Shown: positions 23,694-32,698 of the stretch, one piece after another
How the letters are laid out: every line of letters begins with the position of its first letter
Numbering within the stretch: the first letter of the stretch is position 1
Assembly: GCF_004028635.1 (NCBI RefSeq)
Contig: NZ_RQJW01000008.1
Span: 372,001-436,000, forward strand
Direction: 5' to 3'
DNA length: 64,000 bases
DNA from: Streptomyces cyaneus
GTDB lineage: Bacteria > Actinomycetota > Actinomycetes > Streptomycetales > Streptomycetaceae
Translations under genes and position numbers: made by a program
The notes under the pieces: generated by a model
What the model was told of the DNA's origin: nothing
The model's database searches: none
Seen by the model: only the letters and a program-made list of their open reading frames with translations

Positions 23694-25742
23694 GTGCGCA
23701 CCAACCTCAACACCCTCGCCGTCATCCGCAACCTGGGAATCCTCGCCCACGTGGACGCCGGCAAGACCACCGTCACCGAGCGGATCCTGTACGCCACCGG
23801 GACCACCCACAAGCGGGGCGAGGTCCACGACGGTACGACCGTCACCGACTTCGACCCGCAGGAGCGCGATCGCGGTATCACCATCTTCGCCGCGGCCGTC
23901 AGCTGCGCCTGGGACGGTCACCGGATCAACCTCATCGACACGCCGGGGCACGTCGACTTCGCCGACGAGGTGGAGCGTTCGCTGCGTGTCCTGGACGGCG
24001 CGGTCGCCGTCTTCGACGCCGTCGCGGGGGTCGAGCCGCAGAGCGAGTCGGTGTGGCGGCAGGCCGATCGGCACGGTGTGCCGAGGATCGCGTTCGTCAA
24101 CAAGCTGGACCGCGCCGGGGCGGACCTCGACACGGCCGTCGCCTCGATCCGGGAACGGCTGCACCCGGCGCCGCTGGTCGTGCAGTTGCCCATCGGAGCG
24201 GAGGACGGCTTCCGCGGTGTCGTGGACCTCGTACGGATGCGGGCACTGGTGTGGGCCGACGGCGCCGACACGGCCGTAGAAGAACAAGTGCCTGAGGAGA
24301 TGCGGAAGGAGGCGCACCGGCGGCGGCGGCTTCTGGAAGAGGCGGTGGCCGAACTGCATGCCGGCGCACTGGAGGAGTTCTGCGCGCGGTCGACGCTCTC
24401 GCCGCAGACCCTCGTCGCCGCCCTGCGCGACCTGACCGGCAGTGGGGACGGTGTGGTCGTGCTGTGCGGCTCGGCCTACCGCAACCGTGGGATCGAGCCG
24501 TTGCTCGACGCGGTCGTGGCGTATCTGCCCTCGCCGCTCGACGTACCGGCCGTGCGCGGCCTGCGCGACGGGGTGGAGGAGGACAGGCCGGCCGACCCGT
24601 CGGCGCCGTTCGCGGCGCTGGCGTTCAAGGTGAGTGCCACGTCGACAGGGCGGCTCACCTACCTGCGCGTGTACTCGGGAACGATCGAGAAGGGAGCCAC
24701 GGTATTCGACTCGGGCGCGCGGCGCGGTGAACGGATCGGGCGGATCCTGCAGGTCCAGGCCGACCGCCACGCCCAGGTGGACCGGGCGGTCGCCGGGGAC
24801 ATCGTGGCCGTGGTCGGCCTGAAGTCGGCCCGTCCGGGCGCCACGCTCTGCGCGCCGGAAGCCCCGCTCGTCCTCGAACCGCCGAGCGTGGCCGACCCGG
24901 TGGTGTCCGTGGCGATCGAGGCCCACAGGTCCACCGACACCGACCGTCTGGCCTCCGCGCTGGCACGGCTGGCCGAGGAGGACCCGTCCCTGGTCGTACG
25001 GACCGACGCCGAGACCGGCCAGACGGTGCTGTCCGGCATGGGTGAACTGCACCTGGAGGTCGCGGTGGAGAAGATCCGGCGGGAGGTCGGGCTGGACGTC
25101 AACGTCGGCCGACCCCGGGTCTCCTACCGCGAGACGGTCGGCCGAGGGGTGTCCGGCTTCGTCTTCCGGCACGTCAAACAGGACGGCGGAGCAGGGCAGT
25201 TCGCGCATGTGGTCCTCGACGTGGAACCCCTGGAAACGGGATCGGGCTTCGAGTTCCGCTCGACCGTCGTCGGAGGTCGCGTGCCGCAGGAGTACATCCG
25301 TGCCGTGGAGGCCGGCTGCCGGGACGCCCTCGCCGAAGGCCCGCTCGGCGGTCACCCGGTGACCGGGCTGCGCGTCACCCTCACCGACGGCTCGACCCAC
25401 GTGAAGGACTCCTCCGACACGGCCTTCCGCACGGCCGGCCGACTCGGTCTCCGGGATGCCCTGCGCACCTGCGCGATGGTCCTCCTGGAGCCGGTCGTCG
25501 AGGTCACGGTCACCGTGCCCGAGGACGCCGTCGGCACCGTCCTCGGCGACCTGGCGGCACGCCGCGGCCGCGTCTCTGGCTCGGCCACGCGGACGGGCTC
25601 GGCGGTCGTGACGGCGACCGTGCCGCTCGCGGAACTGTTCGGCTACGCGACGCGGTTGCGCAGCCGGACGCAGGGGCGGGGGACGTTCACTGCTCGGCCG
25701 ACCGGGTATGCGCCGGCGCCGGTCGCGGCGGTGCCGCGGTAG
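23694..25742 (+). CDS. Elongation factor G paralogue (EF-G-like translational GTPase)
   Basis: A 682-aa ribosomal GTPase with the EF-G domain order. The G domain shows AHVDAGKTT (G1), RGITI (G2), DTPGHVD (G3) and NKLD (G4). Domain II follows, then domain III (GMGELHLE), domain IV (GGAGQFAHVVLD) and the C-terminal domain V. The switch region HKRGEVHDGTTVTDFDPQERDRGITI-like pattern is EF-G-type rather than Tet(M)/OtrA-type, and the C-terminal tail differs from the housekeeping FYSMEF-like ending. GTG 23694 is chosen because the conserved N-terminus begins there. It is likely a second EF-G with a specialised, stress or antibiotic-related role. Two hairpins follow its stop. Confidence 0.85.
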   Translation: MRTNLNTLAVIRNLGILAHVDAGKTTVTERILYATGTTHKRGEVHDGTTVTDFDPQERDRGITIFAAAVSCAWDGHRINLIDTPGHVDFADEVERSLRVLDGAVAVFDAVAGVEPQSESVWRQADRHGVPRIAFVNKLDRAGADLDTAVASIRERLHPAPLVVQLPIGAEDGFRGVVDLVRMRALVWADGADTAVEEQVPEEMRKEAHRRRRLLEEAVAELHAGALEEFCARSTLSPQTLVAALRDLTGSGDGVVVLCGSAYRNRGIEPLLDAVVAYLPSPLDVPAVRGLRDGVEEDRPADPSAPFAALAFKVSATSTGRLTYLRVYSGTIEKGATVFDSGARRGERIGRILQVQADRHAQVDRAVAGDIVAVVGLKSARPGATLCAPEAPLVLEPPSVADPVVSVAIEAHRSTDTDRLASALARLAEEDPSLVVRTDAETGQTVLSGMGELHLEVAVEKIRREVGLDVNVGRPRVSYRETVGRGVSGFVFRHVKQDGGAGQFAHVVLDVEPLETGSGFEFRSTVVGGRVPQEYIRAVEAGCRDALAEGPLGGHPVTGLRVTLTDGSTHVKDSSDTAFRTAGRLGLRDALRTCAMVLLEPVVEVTVTVPEDAVGTVLGDLAARRGRVSGSATRTGSAVVTATVPLAELFGYATRLRSRTQGRGTFTARPTGYAPAPVAAVPR

Positions 25743-25749
25743 GCCGGGA

Positions 25750-25823
25750 GGGCACTGTCCCCTCGGGGACAGTGCCCGTCGCCGACCACAGGCGGCCCCT
25801 CCCCGCACGAGGGAGGGGCCGCC
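25750..25823. terminator. Two tandem hairpin terminators
   Basis: First stem about 12 bp (25750-25761 with 25766-25777). Second stem 13 bp (25791-25803 with 25811-25823), loop 7 nt. They separate the EF-G paralogue from the convergent pseudogene. Confidence 0.8.
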
Positions 25824-25860
25824 GGCCGCGGAGCCCACCGCCCTGGCAGCCGCATGGAAC

Positions 25861-27120
25861 TCAGGGCGGCGATGAGTCAAGTCCTGTACTCGGGCCGAAG
25901 CGCAGAAAGCCCAGTTGGGCCGCTGCCCACTCGGGCCAACCCGGCTCGTCCGGAAGGGAGGGGCTGGGTCCGGGCGAGCGCGGCGTCGCTCCCTTCACCT
26001 TGGCCGCCCAGCTCGCCAGGGTCTTCAGGGTCGGGGCGAGCAGCGCTTCCGGGACAGGCACACCGTCTCGGGCGAGCTTGGCAACCATCACCGCGGCCGG
26101 TCTACGGCGCCGCGCGGACCAGGACGTCAGCAGAGAGAGGACGACACGGGGGGAACGCCGGACCAGGTGTTCCGCACAGAACAGGGCGTGATCCTCGGCG
26201 TGGCTCTTCATGCAGTTCTCGGCGATCTCCCGGACGTCCCTCTCATCCGGCCGGGGGCGTTGTTCCAGCCAGTGGCGGGCCGCGAAGTAGGCGTCCAACA
26301 GCTTGTGCGAGAAGGGATGTTCGTCGGGTGCGTCGGGCGCGAGCAGCCCGGAGCCATAGAGATGGGCGCGGACCATCTCACTCCACCGCGCCTGGGAAGG
26401 CGTCGTGCGTTCCCGGTCCAACATTCTGTCGATCAGGTCGTCCAGCGTCAGCGGCACCTGATGGGGCCGGCCGCGCTCGCCTGCGTGGGTCACCAGCAAC
26501 TCGCGCAGGCGGCCCGGCTTGACGTCGACCGCGGACTCCCGCCGGGCCGCGCCGACCAGCATGATCTCGGTGAGCACGTCGAACAGCGCCCCCGCGGCCC
26601 GCCGGCAGCGCTCTCCCTCCGTCCTCGGCGAACACCCTGCACAACGCCACGCAGAACATCGGCTGCATCGCGAGGCCCGTGAGCCGACGGGCCTCGAGCT
26701 CGGCGAGGAAGGCGGTCACGACGTCCTCGCCGCTGAGACCGAATGCGGTGAGGTACTTGGACACAAGGGACCGGTGCACGTCCAGGTTCAGCCGGCACAG
26801 TCGCAGGCTCTCCAGCCAGACCTGCTCGATTCCCCGCGACCAGAACCAGTCGCGGCTGGTGACCACCAGCGTCAGATGCGGGGTGCTGGCGTACTTGGTC
26901 AGCGCGTCCTCCAACAGGTCGCGCAGCTGGGCGTCGTGCACCTCGTCGACCGCGTCCACCAGGACGAGCCACTTCCTGGCCGGGAACGGCGGATCCTCGA
27001 AGGCGCTCGCCAATGGGCTCTTCCCGGTCCGGCCGGGCTGCAGCGCCAGCGCGCGCCGCAGGTCCGCTGCCACGGCGGACTCCAGCATGGCGAACGGATC
27101 CCAACGGCCCTGCGGGCTCA
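25861..27120 (-). pseudogene. Truncated, frameshifted NACHT-type NTPase
   Basis: Two overlapping minus-strand frames together encode part of a STAND/NACHT ATPase. The upstream frame contains the Walker B segment RKWLVLVDAVDEV and sensor LTLVVTSRDWFW and runs to CRVFAEDG. The frame then changes near 26612-26625, where about four extra bases occur, and continues as ERCRRAAGALFDVLTEIMLV to a TGA at 25861. The P-loop and any N-terminal effector domain are missing because the gene stops abruptly at about 27120. An intact relative would be an innate-immunity-like or regulatory NTPase; this copy should be inactive. Confidence 0.75.
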
Positions 27121-27693
27121 TGACGACTTGATCCACGACGAGGCGTCCGTCGTCCTGATCAAGGTGCTCGGCGAATTGCTCGGCCCTGTCTTCGTCGGCG
27201 CCTGCTTCGTCTTCGGCTGGATGGCGTACGAGTACCAGGGCACCCGCCGGTTCACCGGCCTGCTGTGGGACGTCACCACCTTCTGGCCGCGTGCCGCCCA
27301 GCCGTTCGCCCCGCCGTGCCTCGCCGAGCGGATCGTGCCCGATCTGCAGTGGCGGGCCACCGTGTGGGAACGGGCCAACGGTGGCGTCCTGTTGCTCTCC
27401 GGCCACGGACAGGGATCCGTCTGGGCCGTGGCCGCGATCCTCCAGATGAGCCCGCGGATCCGGCGCAGGATCACCCTCCTGACGTACGGCTCCCCGCCCA
27501 CAGTGGCCCCCTCGTGGACGCCGAGCCGCTGCGCGACCCGGCGTCGTACGGTCGCACCGTCGAGCATCCCCTCTTCACGCCGATTCTCGGCGACGAGGAC
27601 AACGCAGCCGACCCTCGCTTCGCTCAAGAGCGGGAAAGCCTGTTGGCCCGCCTCCGGCCGGCGGCGCCCGCCGAACGACTCAGCAGCCCCTGA
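27120..27693 (+). pseudogene. Fragment of a membrane protein with a lipase-like GHGQGS motif
   Basis: From 27122 one frame reads VVLIKVLGELLGPVFVGACF, then FTGLLWDVTTFWPR, GGVLLLSGHGQGSVWAVAA and ITLLTYGSP. After that it loses homology. A second frame resumes with LVDAEPLRDPASYGRTVEHP and runs to a TGA at 27693. This pattern fits large streptomycete membrane proteins with an alpha/beta-hydrolase-like elbow; the N-terminal part and an internal piece are deleted. It starts exactly where the NACHT pseudogene ends, pointing to one deletion that removed both 5' ends. Confidence 0.6.
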
Positions 27694-27696
27694 ACT

Positions 27697-28644
27697 TCAG
27701 GCGAGGGCGGAGGGGCCCGGTACGAAATCCGGGTCCACCTGGGCGGCGAGGTCGAGGCCGGTCGCCTCGTTCGCCCAGGAGCGCGCGTTGCGCAGGTGGA
27801 ACTCGACGGCGTGGCCGTGCATCGCGGGCCAGTCCTTGGCGTGGGCGTCGACCGTCTCGCGCAGGATGTTCAGGGCGTGGACGTTGTGGGACTCCAGCTC
27901 GCCCTGTTCCCGGCCCTGTTCGGCCGCGCGGATCCAGGAGGAGTGAACCAGGTGGGTGAGGAGGTCGTCGCCGACCTCTTCCTTGAGGAAGAGCAGGTCG
28001 TCCTCGCACGTCACCTTGTTGCCGATGACCGCGATGCGGATCCCGAACTCCCGGGCGTGGTCGCGGTACTGGCGGTAGACCGAGACGCCCTTGCGGGTCG
28101 GTTCCGCGACCAGGAACGTCATGTCGAAGCGGGTGAACAGGCCCGACGCGAAGGCGTCCGCGCCCGCCGTCATGTCGACCACCACGTACTCGCCGGGGCC
28201 GTCGACCAGGTGGCCCAGGTAGAGCTCGACCCCACCGAGCTTGGAGTGGTAGCAGGCCACGCCCAGGTCGGTCTCGTCGAACTCGCCCGTCACCATCACC
28301 GGCACGTCGCCCACGCGCCGGACGTGCCGCGCGTGCAGTTCGTCGTCGCCGAGCAGGGTCAGTAGTCGGGAGCCTCTGCCGGGCGGAGTGGTCTTGATCA
28401 TGGCGTCGGCGGAGGGGATGCGCGGGTTGGTGCCGCGCAGGAACTCCTTTATGTCCCTCAGGTGGGCGCCCAGGGGCGGCGCGTCCAGGGTGTCCCCGTC
28501 GTGGCCGAGCGCCTCGGCGAGATGCTGGTTGATGTCGCCGTCGATGGCCAGCACGGGCGCGCCGGCGCGGGCGAGGTGGCGGGAGAAGAGCGCCGACAGG
28601 GTGGTCTTGCCGCTGCCGCCCTTGCCGACGAACGCGATACGCAT
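27697..28644 (-). CDS. MinD/CooC-type P-loop ATPase
   Basis: A 315-aa SIMIBI-class ATPase beginning MRIAFVGKGGSGKTTLSALF, the deviant Walker A of the MinD/ParA/CooC group. Switch segments appear as LAIDGDINQHLAEALG and YVVVDMTAGADAFASGLFTR. The protein lacks a membrane-targeting helix at its C-terminus, and its overall plan is closer to CooC-like metal-cofactor maturation ATPases than to MinD. Its client is unknown. It is divergent from a GNAT-ABC-MFS operon whose binding protein belongs to the peptide/nickel family, so a metal-related role is possible but unproven. Confidence 0.75.
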   Translation of the reverse strand: MRIAFVGKGGSGKTTLSALFSRHLARAGAPVLAIDGDINQHLAEALGHDGDTLDAPPLGAHLRDIKEFLRGTNPRIPSADAMIKTTPPGRGSRLLTLLGDDELHARHVRRVGDVPVMVTGEFDETDLGVACYHSKLGGVELYLGHLVDGPGEYVVVDMTAGADAFASGLFTRFDMTFLVAEPTRKGVSVYRQYRDHAREFGIRIAVIGNKVTCEDDLLFLKEEVGDDLLTHLVHSSWIRAAEQGREQGELESHNVHALNILRETVDAHAKDWPAMHGHAVEFHLRNARSWANEATGLDLAAQVDPDFVPGPSALA

Positions 28645-28678
28645 CAGCGAACCGCCTTCGGGACCAGAGTACCCTTGT

Positions 28679-28693
28679 TGAAAATGGATGTCA
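28679..28693. promoter_or_regulatory. Fur/Zur-box-like sequence upstream of the MinD/CooC-like gene
   Basis: TGAAAATGGATGTCA matches 12 of 15 positions of the palindrome TGAAAATGATTTTCA, which I recall as the Zur-type box of streptomycetes. It lies 35 bp upstream of the ATPase start in an AT-rich island. The match is imperfect and could be chance. Confidence 0.3.
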
Positions 28694-28786
28694 TATGGCC
28701 AGGCTGGCCGGGCTCGTGATCACTGTCAAATCGCTTGGTCCGTAAGGGGGTTGCGAGGGTCGAGGGGGCTGCGACGATCACTGCTT

Positions 28787-28810
28787 TTGCTTAATGCATA
28801 TGATGTGCAA
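28787..28810. promoter_or_regulatory. AT-rich dyad at the GNAT operon start
   Basis: TTGC (28787-28790) and GCAA (28807-28810) are inverted around ATGCAT and TATGAT elements within a 30-bp AT-rich patch that ends at the GTG start codons. TAATGC at 28792 could serve as a -10 for a leaderless transcript starting at GTG 28805. The half sites recall TGCAA/TTGCA operators of Nur-type nickel regulators, though spacing differs. Confidence 0.3.
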
Positions 28811-29359
28811 GTGCACGACTACAGCATCAGGGCGGCGAGCCCGGACGACCTCGACGGTGCGCGAGCCCTGATGCTCGACACCGTCTACCACGACTTCGGC
28901 ACGGGCTATGTGCCCCGTTGGCACGCGGACATCATCGACCCGGCCGCGGCCTACCTCGCCCCGCGCCGCCACACCCTCCTCGTCGCCCTCGCCCCCGGCG
29001 ACAACGCTGTCGTGGCCACCGCGGCCCTCGACTCCCGCGGCCCGGCCCACCCGCCGAACCCGCGCCACCTCGCCGAGCGCTACCCCTGCGGCGAGACCGC
29101 GCAGCTGCGCCGCGTCTACGTCCGCCCCGAGCACCGCAGGCGCGGCCTCGCCCGGCGGCTCGTCGACGAACTCCTTGCCTTCGCGGCCGCGGACGGCGGC
29201 TACCGCGCCGTCTATCTGCACACCGACCCGAAGGTGCCCGGCGCCGAGGGTTTCTGGCGCTCGCTCGGCAAGGTCGTGCACGACGAACGCGAGGACACCG
29301 GCGGCGCCGGCGGCGTCGTCCACTTCGAGATACCGTTCGACACACCGATGGAGCGATAG
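28805..29359 (+). CDS. GNAT-family N-acetyltransferase
   Basis: A roughly 184-aa GNAT acetyltransferase that moves an acetyl group from acetyl-CoA to an unidentified amine. The acetyl-CoA pyrophosphate-binding loop appears as QLRRVYVRPEHRRRGLARRL, matching the R/Q-x-x-G-x-G/A pattern, followed by AVYLHTDPKVPGAEGFWRSLG. Translation may start at GTG 28805 or GTG 28811. Neither has a Shine-Dalgarno sequence, so the message may be leaderless. It is first of four tightly packed plus-strand genes; the binding protein starts 3 bp after its stop. Confidence 0.82.
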   Translation: MQVHDYSIRAASPDDLDGARALMLDTVYHDFGTGYVPRWHADIIDPAAAYLAPRRHTLLVALAPGDNAVVATAALDSRGPAHPPNPRHLAERYPCGETAQLRRVYVRPEHRRRGLARRLVDELLAFAAADGGYRAVYLHTDPKVPGAEGFWRSLGKVVHDEREDTGGAGGVVHFEIPFDTPMER

Positions 29360-29362
29360 ACC

Positions 29363-30859
29363 GTGCCACGCCGAACCCGTCCGCTCCTCGCCGCCCTCGC
29401 GCTGGCGCCTCTCCTCGCCGGCTGCTTCGCCTCCGGCGGCGGCACCGACGCCACGGGCGACGCCCAGGACGGCTCCCGCCTCCGCGTCGCCCTCGCCTTC
29501 CCGCCCGCCGAGAACCTCTCGCCGTACGGCGCCGACTCCACCATCCTCAGCCGACTCGGCGTCACCGAGGGCCTGACCGCGCTGGACGCCAACGGCACCG
29601 CGGCTCCCGCCCTCGCCGCCTCCTGGCGTCAGGAGAACGACCGCACCTGGCTGTTCACCCTGCGCGAGGCCACCTTCCAGGACGGCTCCGCCGTCACCCC
29701 GGCCGCGGTCGCCGCCGCCCTCACCCACGCCACGCAGGCCGAGCCCGCCCCGGCCGCCCTCGCCGGCGTCACCCTCACCGCGAAGACCGAGGGCAGCACC
29801 GGCGTACGGATCACCACCGGGGACCCCGACCCCGTCCTGCCGTTGCGCCTGTCCAGCCCCTCCCTCGCCATCCTCTCCACCAGGGCGTACGACAAGAAGG
29901 ACGACGTCGACCCCGTCGGCACCGCCACCGGACCCTTCGAGCTCACCAAGGTCATGGGCGCCACCGCCGCCACCCTCGACCGCTACGACGACTACTGGGG
30001 CGGCCGCGCCCAGGCCGCCGGCATCGACGTCAAGTTCGTCGCCGACGGCACCGCCCGCGCGAGCGCCCTGCGCACCGACCAGGTCGACCTCGCCGAGGCG
30101 ATCCCCGTCGCCCAGGCCGCCACCCTCGACAAGGCGACCCGCGAGGCCACCGCCACGACCCGCACCACGAGCCTGCTCCTCAACACCGAGAAGGGTGCCT
30201 TCAAGGACGCCGGGCTCCGGGCCGCCGCTCGGCAGGCGGTCGACACCTCCGCGTTCGCCAAGGGGGTCTATGAGGGGTACGCCGATGCCGGCGTCGGTAT
30301 CTACGGGCCTGCCGTCACGTGGGCCGCCGGCAAGCGGACCGAGCCGGTCGGGCGGGCCGAGCCCGAAAAGCCCGAGGGGACTCGTATCACGCTCGCCACC
30401 TACGACAACCGGCCCGAACTCCCGGAAGCCGCCCAGGTGTTGAAGCAGCAGCTGGAGAAGGCCGGGTTCGACGTCACGCTGGAGGTGCGCGAGTACTCGC
30501 GGCTGGAGAGCGACGCGCTGGCCGGAAAGTTCGACGCCTTCGTCCTCGCCCGCAACACCCTCGTCGACACCGGCGACCCCATCTCCGTCCTGGCCAGTGA
30601 CTACACCTGCGACGGCGGCTACAACATCGCCCAGCTCTGCGACAAGGACGTCGACCGGGCCGTGGCCAAGGCCGAGGACACCGGCGACACCGCCGAGCGG
30701 CAGGACGCGGCGATGGCCGCCGAGGCCCGCATCCTCGGCACGGACGCCGTCGTACCGCTGGTGCACCAGCGCATCATCACCGGCGTCGGGACCCACGTCC
30801 GGGGCGCGCTCCTCGACCCGTACGAGCGCACCCTCGTCGGCATCGGCACCCGGCGCTGA
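29363..30859 (+). CDS. Peptide/nickel-type ABC substrate-binding lipoprotein
   Basis: A 498-aa extracellular solute-binding protein, family 5 (DppA/NikA/OppA type). The signal peptide ends in lipobox LLAGC, so it is anchored by a lipidated Cys20. The mature protein shows the family opening (LRVALAFPPAENLSPYG), the GTGPF-like segment (VGTATGPFELTKV) and the DYWGG motif. The start is GTG 29363. It delivers an unknown ligand (peptide, metal or metal chelate) to the fused permease encoded next. Confidence 0.88.
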   Translation: MPRRTRPLLAALALAPLLAGCFASGGGTDATGDAQDGSRLRVALAFPPAENLSPYGADSTILSRLGVTEGLTALDANGTAAPALAASWRQENDRTWLFTLREATFQDGSAVTPAAVAAALTHATQAEPAPAALAGVTLTAKTEGSTGVRITTGDPDPVLPLRLSSPSLAILSTRAYDKKDDVDPVGTATGPFELTKVMGATAATLDRYDDYWGGRAQAAGIDVKFVADGTARASALRTDQVDLAEAIPVAQAATLDKATREATATTRTTSLLLNTEKGAFKDAGLRAAARQAVDTSAFAKGVYEGYADAGVGIYGPAVTWAAGKRTEPVGRAEPEKPEGTRITLATYDNRPELPEAAQVLKQQLEKAGFDVTLEVREYSRLESDALAGKFDAFVLARNTLVDTGDPISVLASDYTCDGGYNIAQLCDKDVDRAVAKAEDTGDTAERQDAAMAAEARILGTDAVVPLVHQRIITGVGTHVRGALLDPYERTLVGIGTRR

Positions 30860-30862
30860 CGC

Positions 30863-32698
30863 GTGCGGGGTCAGGTAGTCACGCTCCTGTGGCGTGCGGG
30901 GATCGCGGCCGCCCTGGTGTGCGCCATCGGCGTACTGCCCTGGCTCTCGCACGCCGACCCGGCGCTCACCGTGCTCAAAGCCCGGTCGGCGGACCGCGAT
31001 CCCACCCCCGAGGTGCTCGCGGACATCCGCGCCCAACTCGGCCTGGAAGACGGCCCGTTGCATCTGCTCGGGCGGTGGCTGGACGGGCTGTGGCGCGGGG
31101 ACGCCGGCCGGTCGTGGATCTCCGGCAGCGAGGTCACGCCCGCGGTGCTCCAGGCCCTGGGCGTGTCCCTGCTGCTGATGGCGGTGGCCCTCGCGGTCGC
31201 CGTCGTCGTCGCCGCGCTGATCTGCGCCCGCACCCTGTGGCTCGGCGCCCACCGGCGGCTCGACGGGCGGCGCGCGGGAGGCAGCGGCTCTGCCGTCCTC
31301 GCCGCGCTGCCCGAGTTCCTCACCGCTTCCGTGCTCGCCACGGTCGTCGGCGTGCAGCTCGGCTGGCTGCCGGCGCTGGGCTGGTACGGCCCCCAGTGGA
31401 CCGTGCTGCCCGCACTCGCCCTCGGCCTGCCCGCCGGGGCGGTACTCGGCCGGCTCCTCGACGACCTGCTGCCCGGCGCCTTCGCCGAGCCCTGGGCCCT
31501 GGCCGCGACGGCGCGCGGACTGCCCGGCCGCACCGTCGCCCGCCAGGCCCTGCGCCGCTGCCTGCCCGGGCTCCTCCCCAACACCGGCCTGTTCGTCGTG
31601 GGGCTGACCGGCGGATCGGTCACCGTCGAGCAGATCTTCGACATCCCCGGCCTGGGCCGCACCACCCTCCAGGCCGCCCTCGCCCAGGACCTGCCCGTCC
31701 TCCAGGCCGGCACGCTCGCCCTCGTCCTGCTCGCTGCGGCCGCCGCCGGACTGGCCCACCTGCTCGCCCGCCTGCTCACAGGACCGGCCCTGCGCGACGG
31801 GGCACTGCCGTCCCTGCACCGGCCGTCGCCGCCCACCCACACGATCCTGCCGTTCGCCCACGGTGGCCTGCTCGCCGGCGTCATCGCCCTCGGCCTGCCC
31901 CGCGATCCGCTCGCCCTCGACACGGCCGAGCGGCTCAAGGCACCCTCCTGGGCGCACCCGTTCGGCACCGACGCGCTCGGCAGGGACGTCCTCGCCCGCG
32001 TCGCCCACGGCGCCCTCGACACCCTGCTGCTCGCCTTCGCGATCACCGTCGCCACCCTGCTCACCGGAGTGGCGCTCGGCCTGCTGCCCCGGCTGACCGG
32101 CCCGCTCGTCGACACCGTCACCGCGCTGCCGCCGGTCCTCGTCGCCCTGCTCGTCACCGCGGTCGTCGGCAGCGGAACCGCCACGCCCGCGCTCGCCGTG
32201 GCCGCCGTCGCCTGGACGCCGCTCGCCGCCCACACCTCCGCGCTGCTACGGCAGGAACGCGCCGCATTCCACCTGACCGCCACCCGCGCCCTGGGCGCCG
32301 GCCCCTGGTATCTGCTGCGCCACGAACTCCTCCCCGCCGTCGTGCCGCCCGTCACCCGCCACGCCCTGCTCCGCCTGCCCGGCATCGCCCTCGCGCTCGC
32401 CTCGCTGGCCTTCCTCGGCCTGGGCGCCCAGCCGCCCTCGCCGGAGTGGGGCCTGCTCCTCGCCGAGAACCAGCCCTACGCCGAGCGCGCCCCCTGGGCG
32501 GTCCTCGCCCCCGCCGCCGTACTCGCCCTGCTGGGCGCGCTGGCGGTGACGGCGGCGAGCGGAGCGCGATGGGCCTCCCCCCGGACGAAGGCCGGTGGAG
32601 GCGTACGGCTCGGGCGGCGACGGCGCCGTAGGACCGAGCCCGTCGTGCCCCTGCCCGAACAGCCCTCAGCCACCGAGAAGATGGTGAAGACCGGATGA
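30863..32698 (+). CDS. Fused two-domain ABC permease (DppB-DppC-like)
   Basis: A 611-aa membrane protein combining both permease subunits of a peptide/nickel importer. The first half (about residues 1-310) carries the EAA-type loop with GLPGRTVARQALRRCLPGLL and EQIFDIPGLGR. The second half starts near HPFGTDALGRDVLARVAHGA, the typical DppC signature, and has a second loop at ATRALGAGPWYLLRHELLP. Separate genes are the norm, so this is a fusion. It begins at GTG 30863, 3 bp after the binding-protein stop, and overlaps the MFS gene by ATGA. No ABC ATPase gene is adjacent; one must be borrowed from elsewhere. Confidence 0.87.
   Translation: MRGQVVTLLWRAGIAAALVCAIGVLPWLSHADPALTVLKARSADRDPTPEVLADIRAQLGLEDGPLHLLGRWLDGLWRGDAGRSWISGSEVTPAVLQALGVSLLLMAVALAVAVVVAALICARTLWLGAHRRLDGRRAGGSGSAVLAALPEFLTASVLATVVGVQLGWLPALGWYGPQWTVLPALALGLPAGAVLGRLLDDLLPGAFAEPWALAATARGLPGRTVARQALRRCLPGLLPNTGLFVVGLTGGSVTVEQIFDIPGLGRTTLQAALAQDLPVLQAGTLALVLLAAAAAGLAHLLARLLTGPALRDGALPSLHRPSPPTHTILPFAHGGLLAGVIALGLPRDPLALDTAERLKAPSWAHPFGTDALGRDVLARVAHGALDTLLLAFAITVATLLTGVALGLLPRLTGPLVDTVTALPPVLVALLVTAVVGSGTATPALAVAAVAWTPLAAHTSALLRQERAAFHLTATRALGAGPWYLLRHELLPAVVPPVTRHALLRLPGIALALASLAFLGLGAQPPSPEWGLLLAENQPYAERAPWAVLAPAAVLALLGALAVTAASGARWASPRTKAGGGVRLGRRRRRRTEPVVPLPEQPSATEKMVKTG

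Noticed and set aside
23694..25742. Tet(M)/OtrA ribosome-protection protein
   Set aside because: Switch-region residues (HKRGEVHDGTT...DPQERDRGITI-type pattern) match EF-G rather than the Tet group; resistance not claimed.
28778..32233. 1151-codon minus-strand frame opposite the ABC/MFS operon
   Set aside because: Composition (Gly, Glu, Arg, Gln-rich, no domains) is the typical antisense shadow of high-GC genes; the plus-strand genes have clear motifs.
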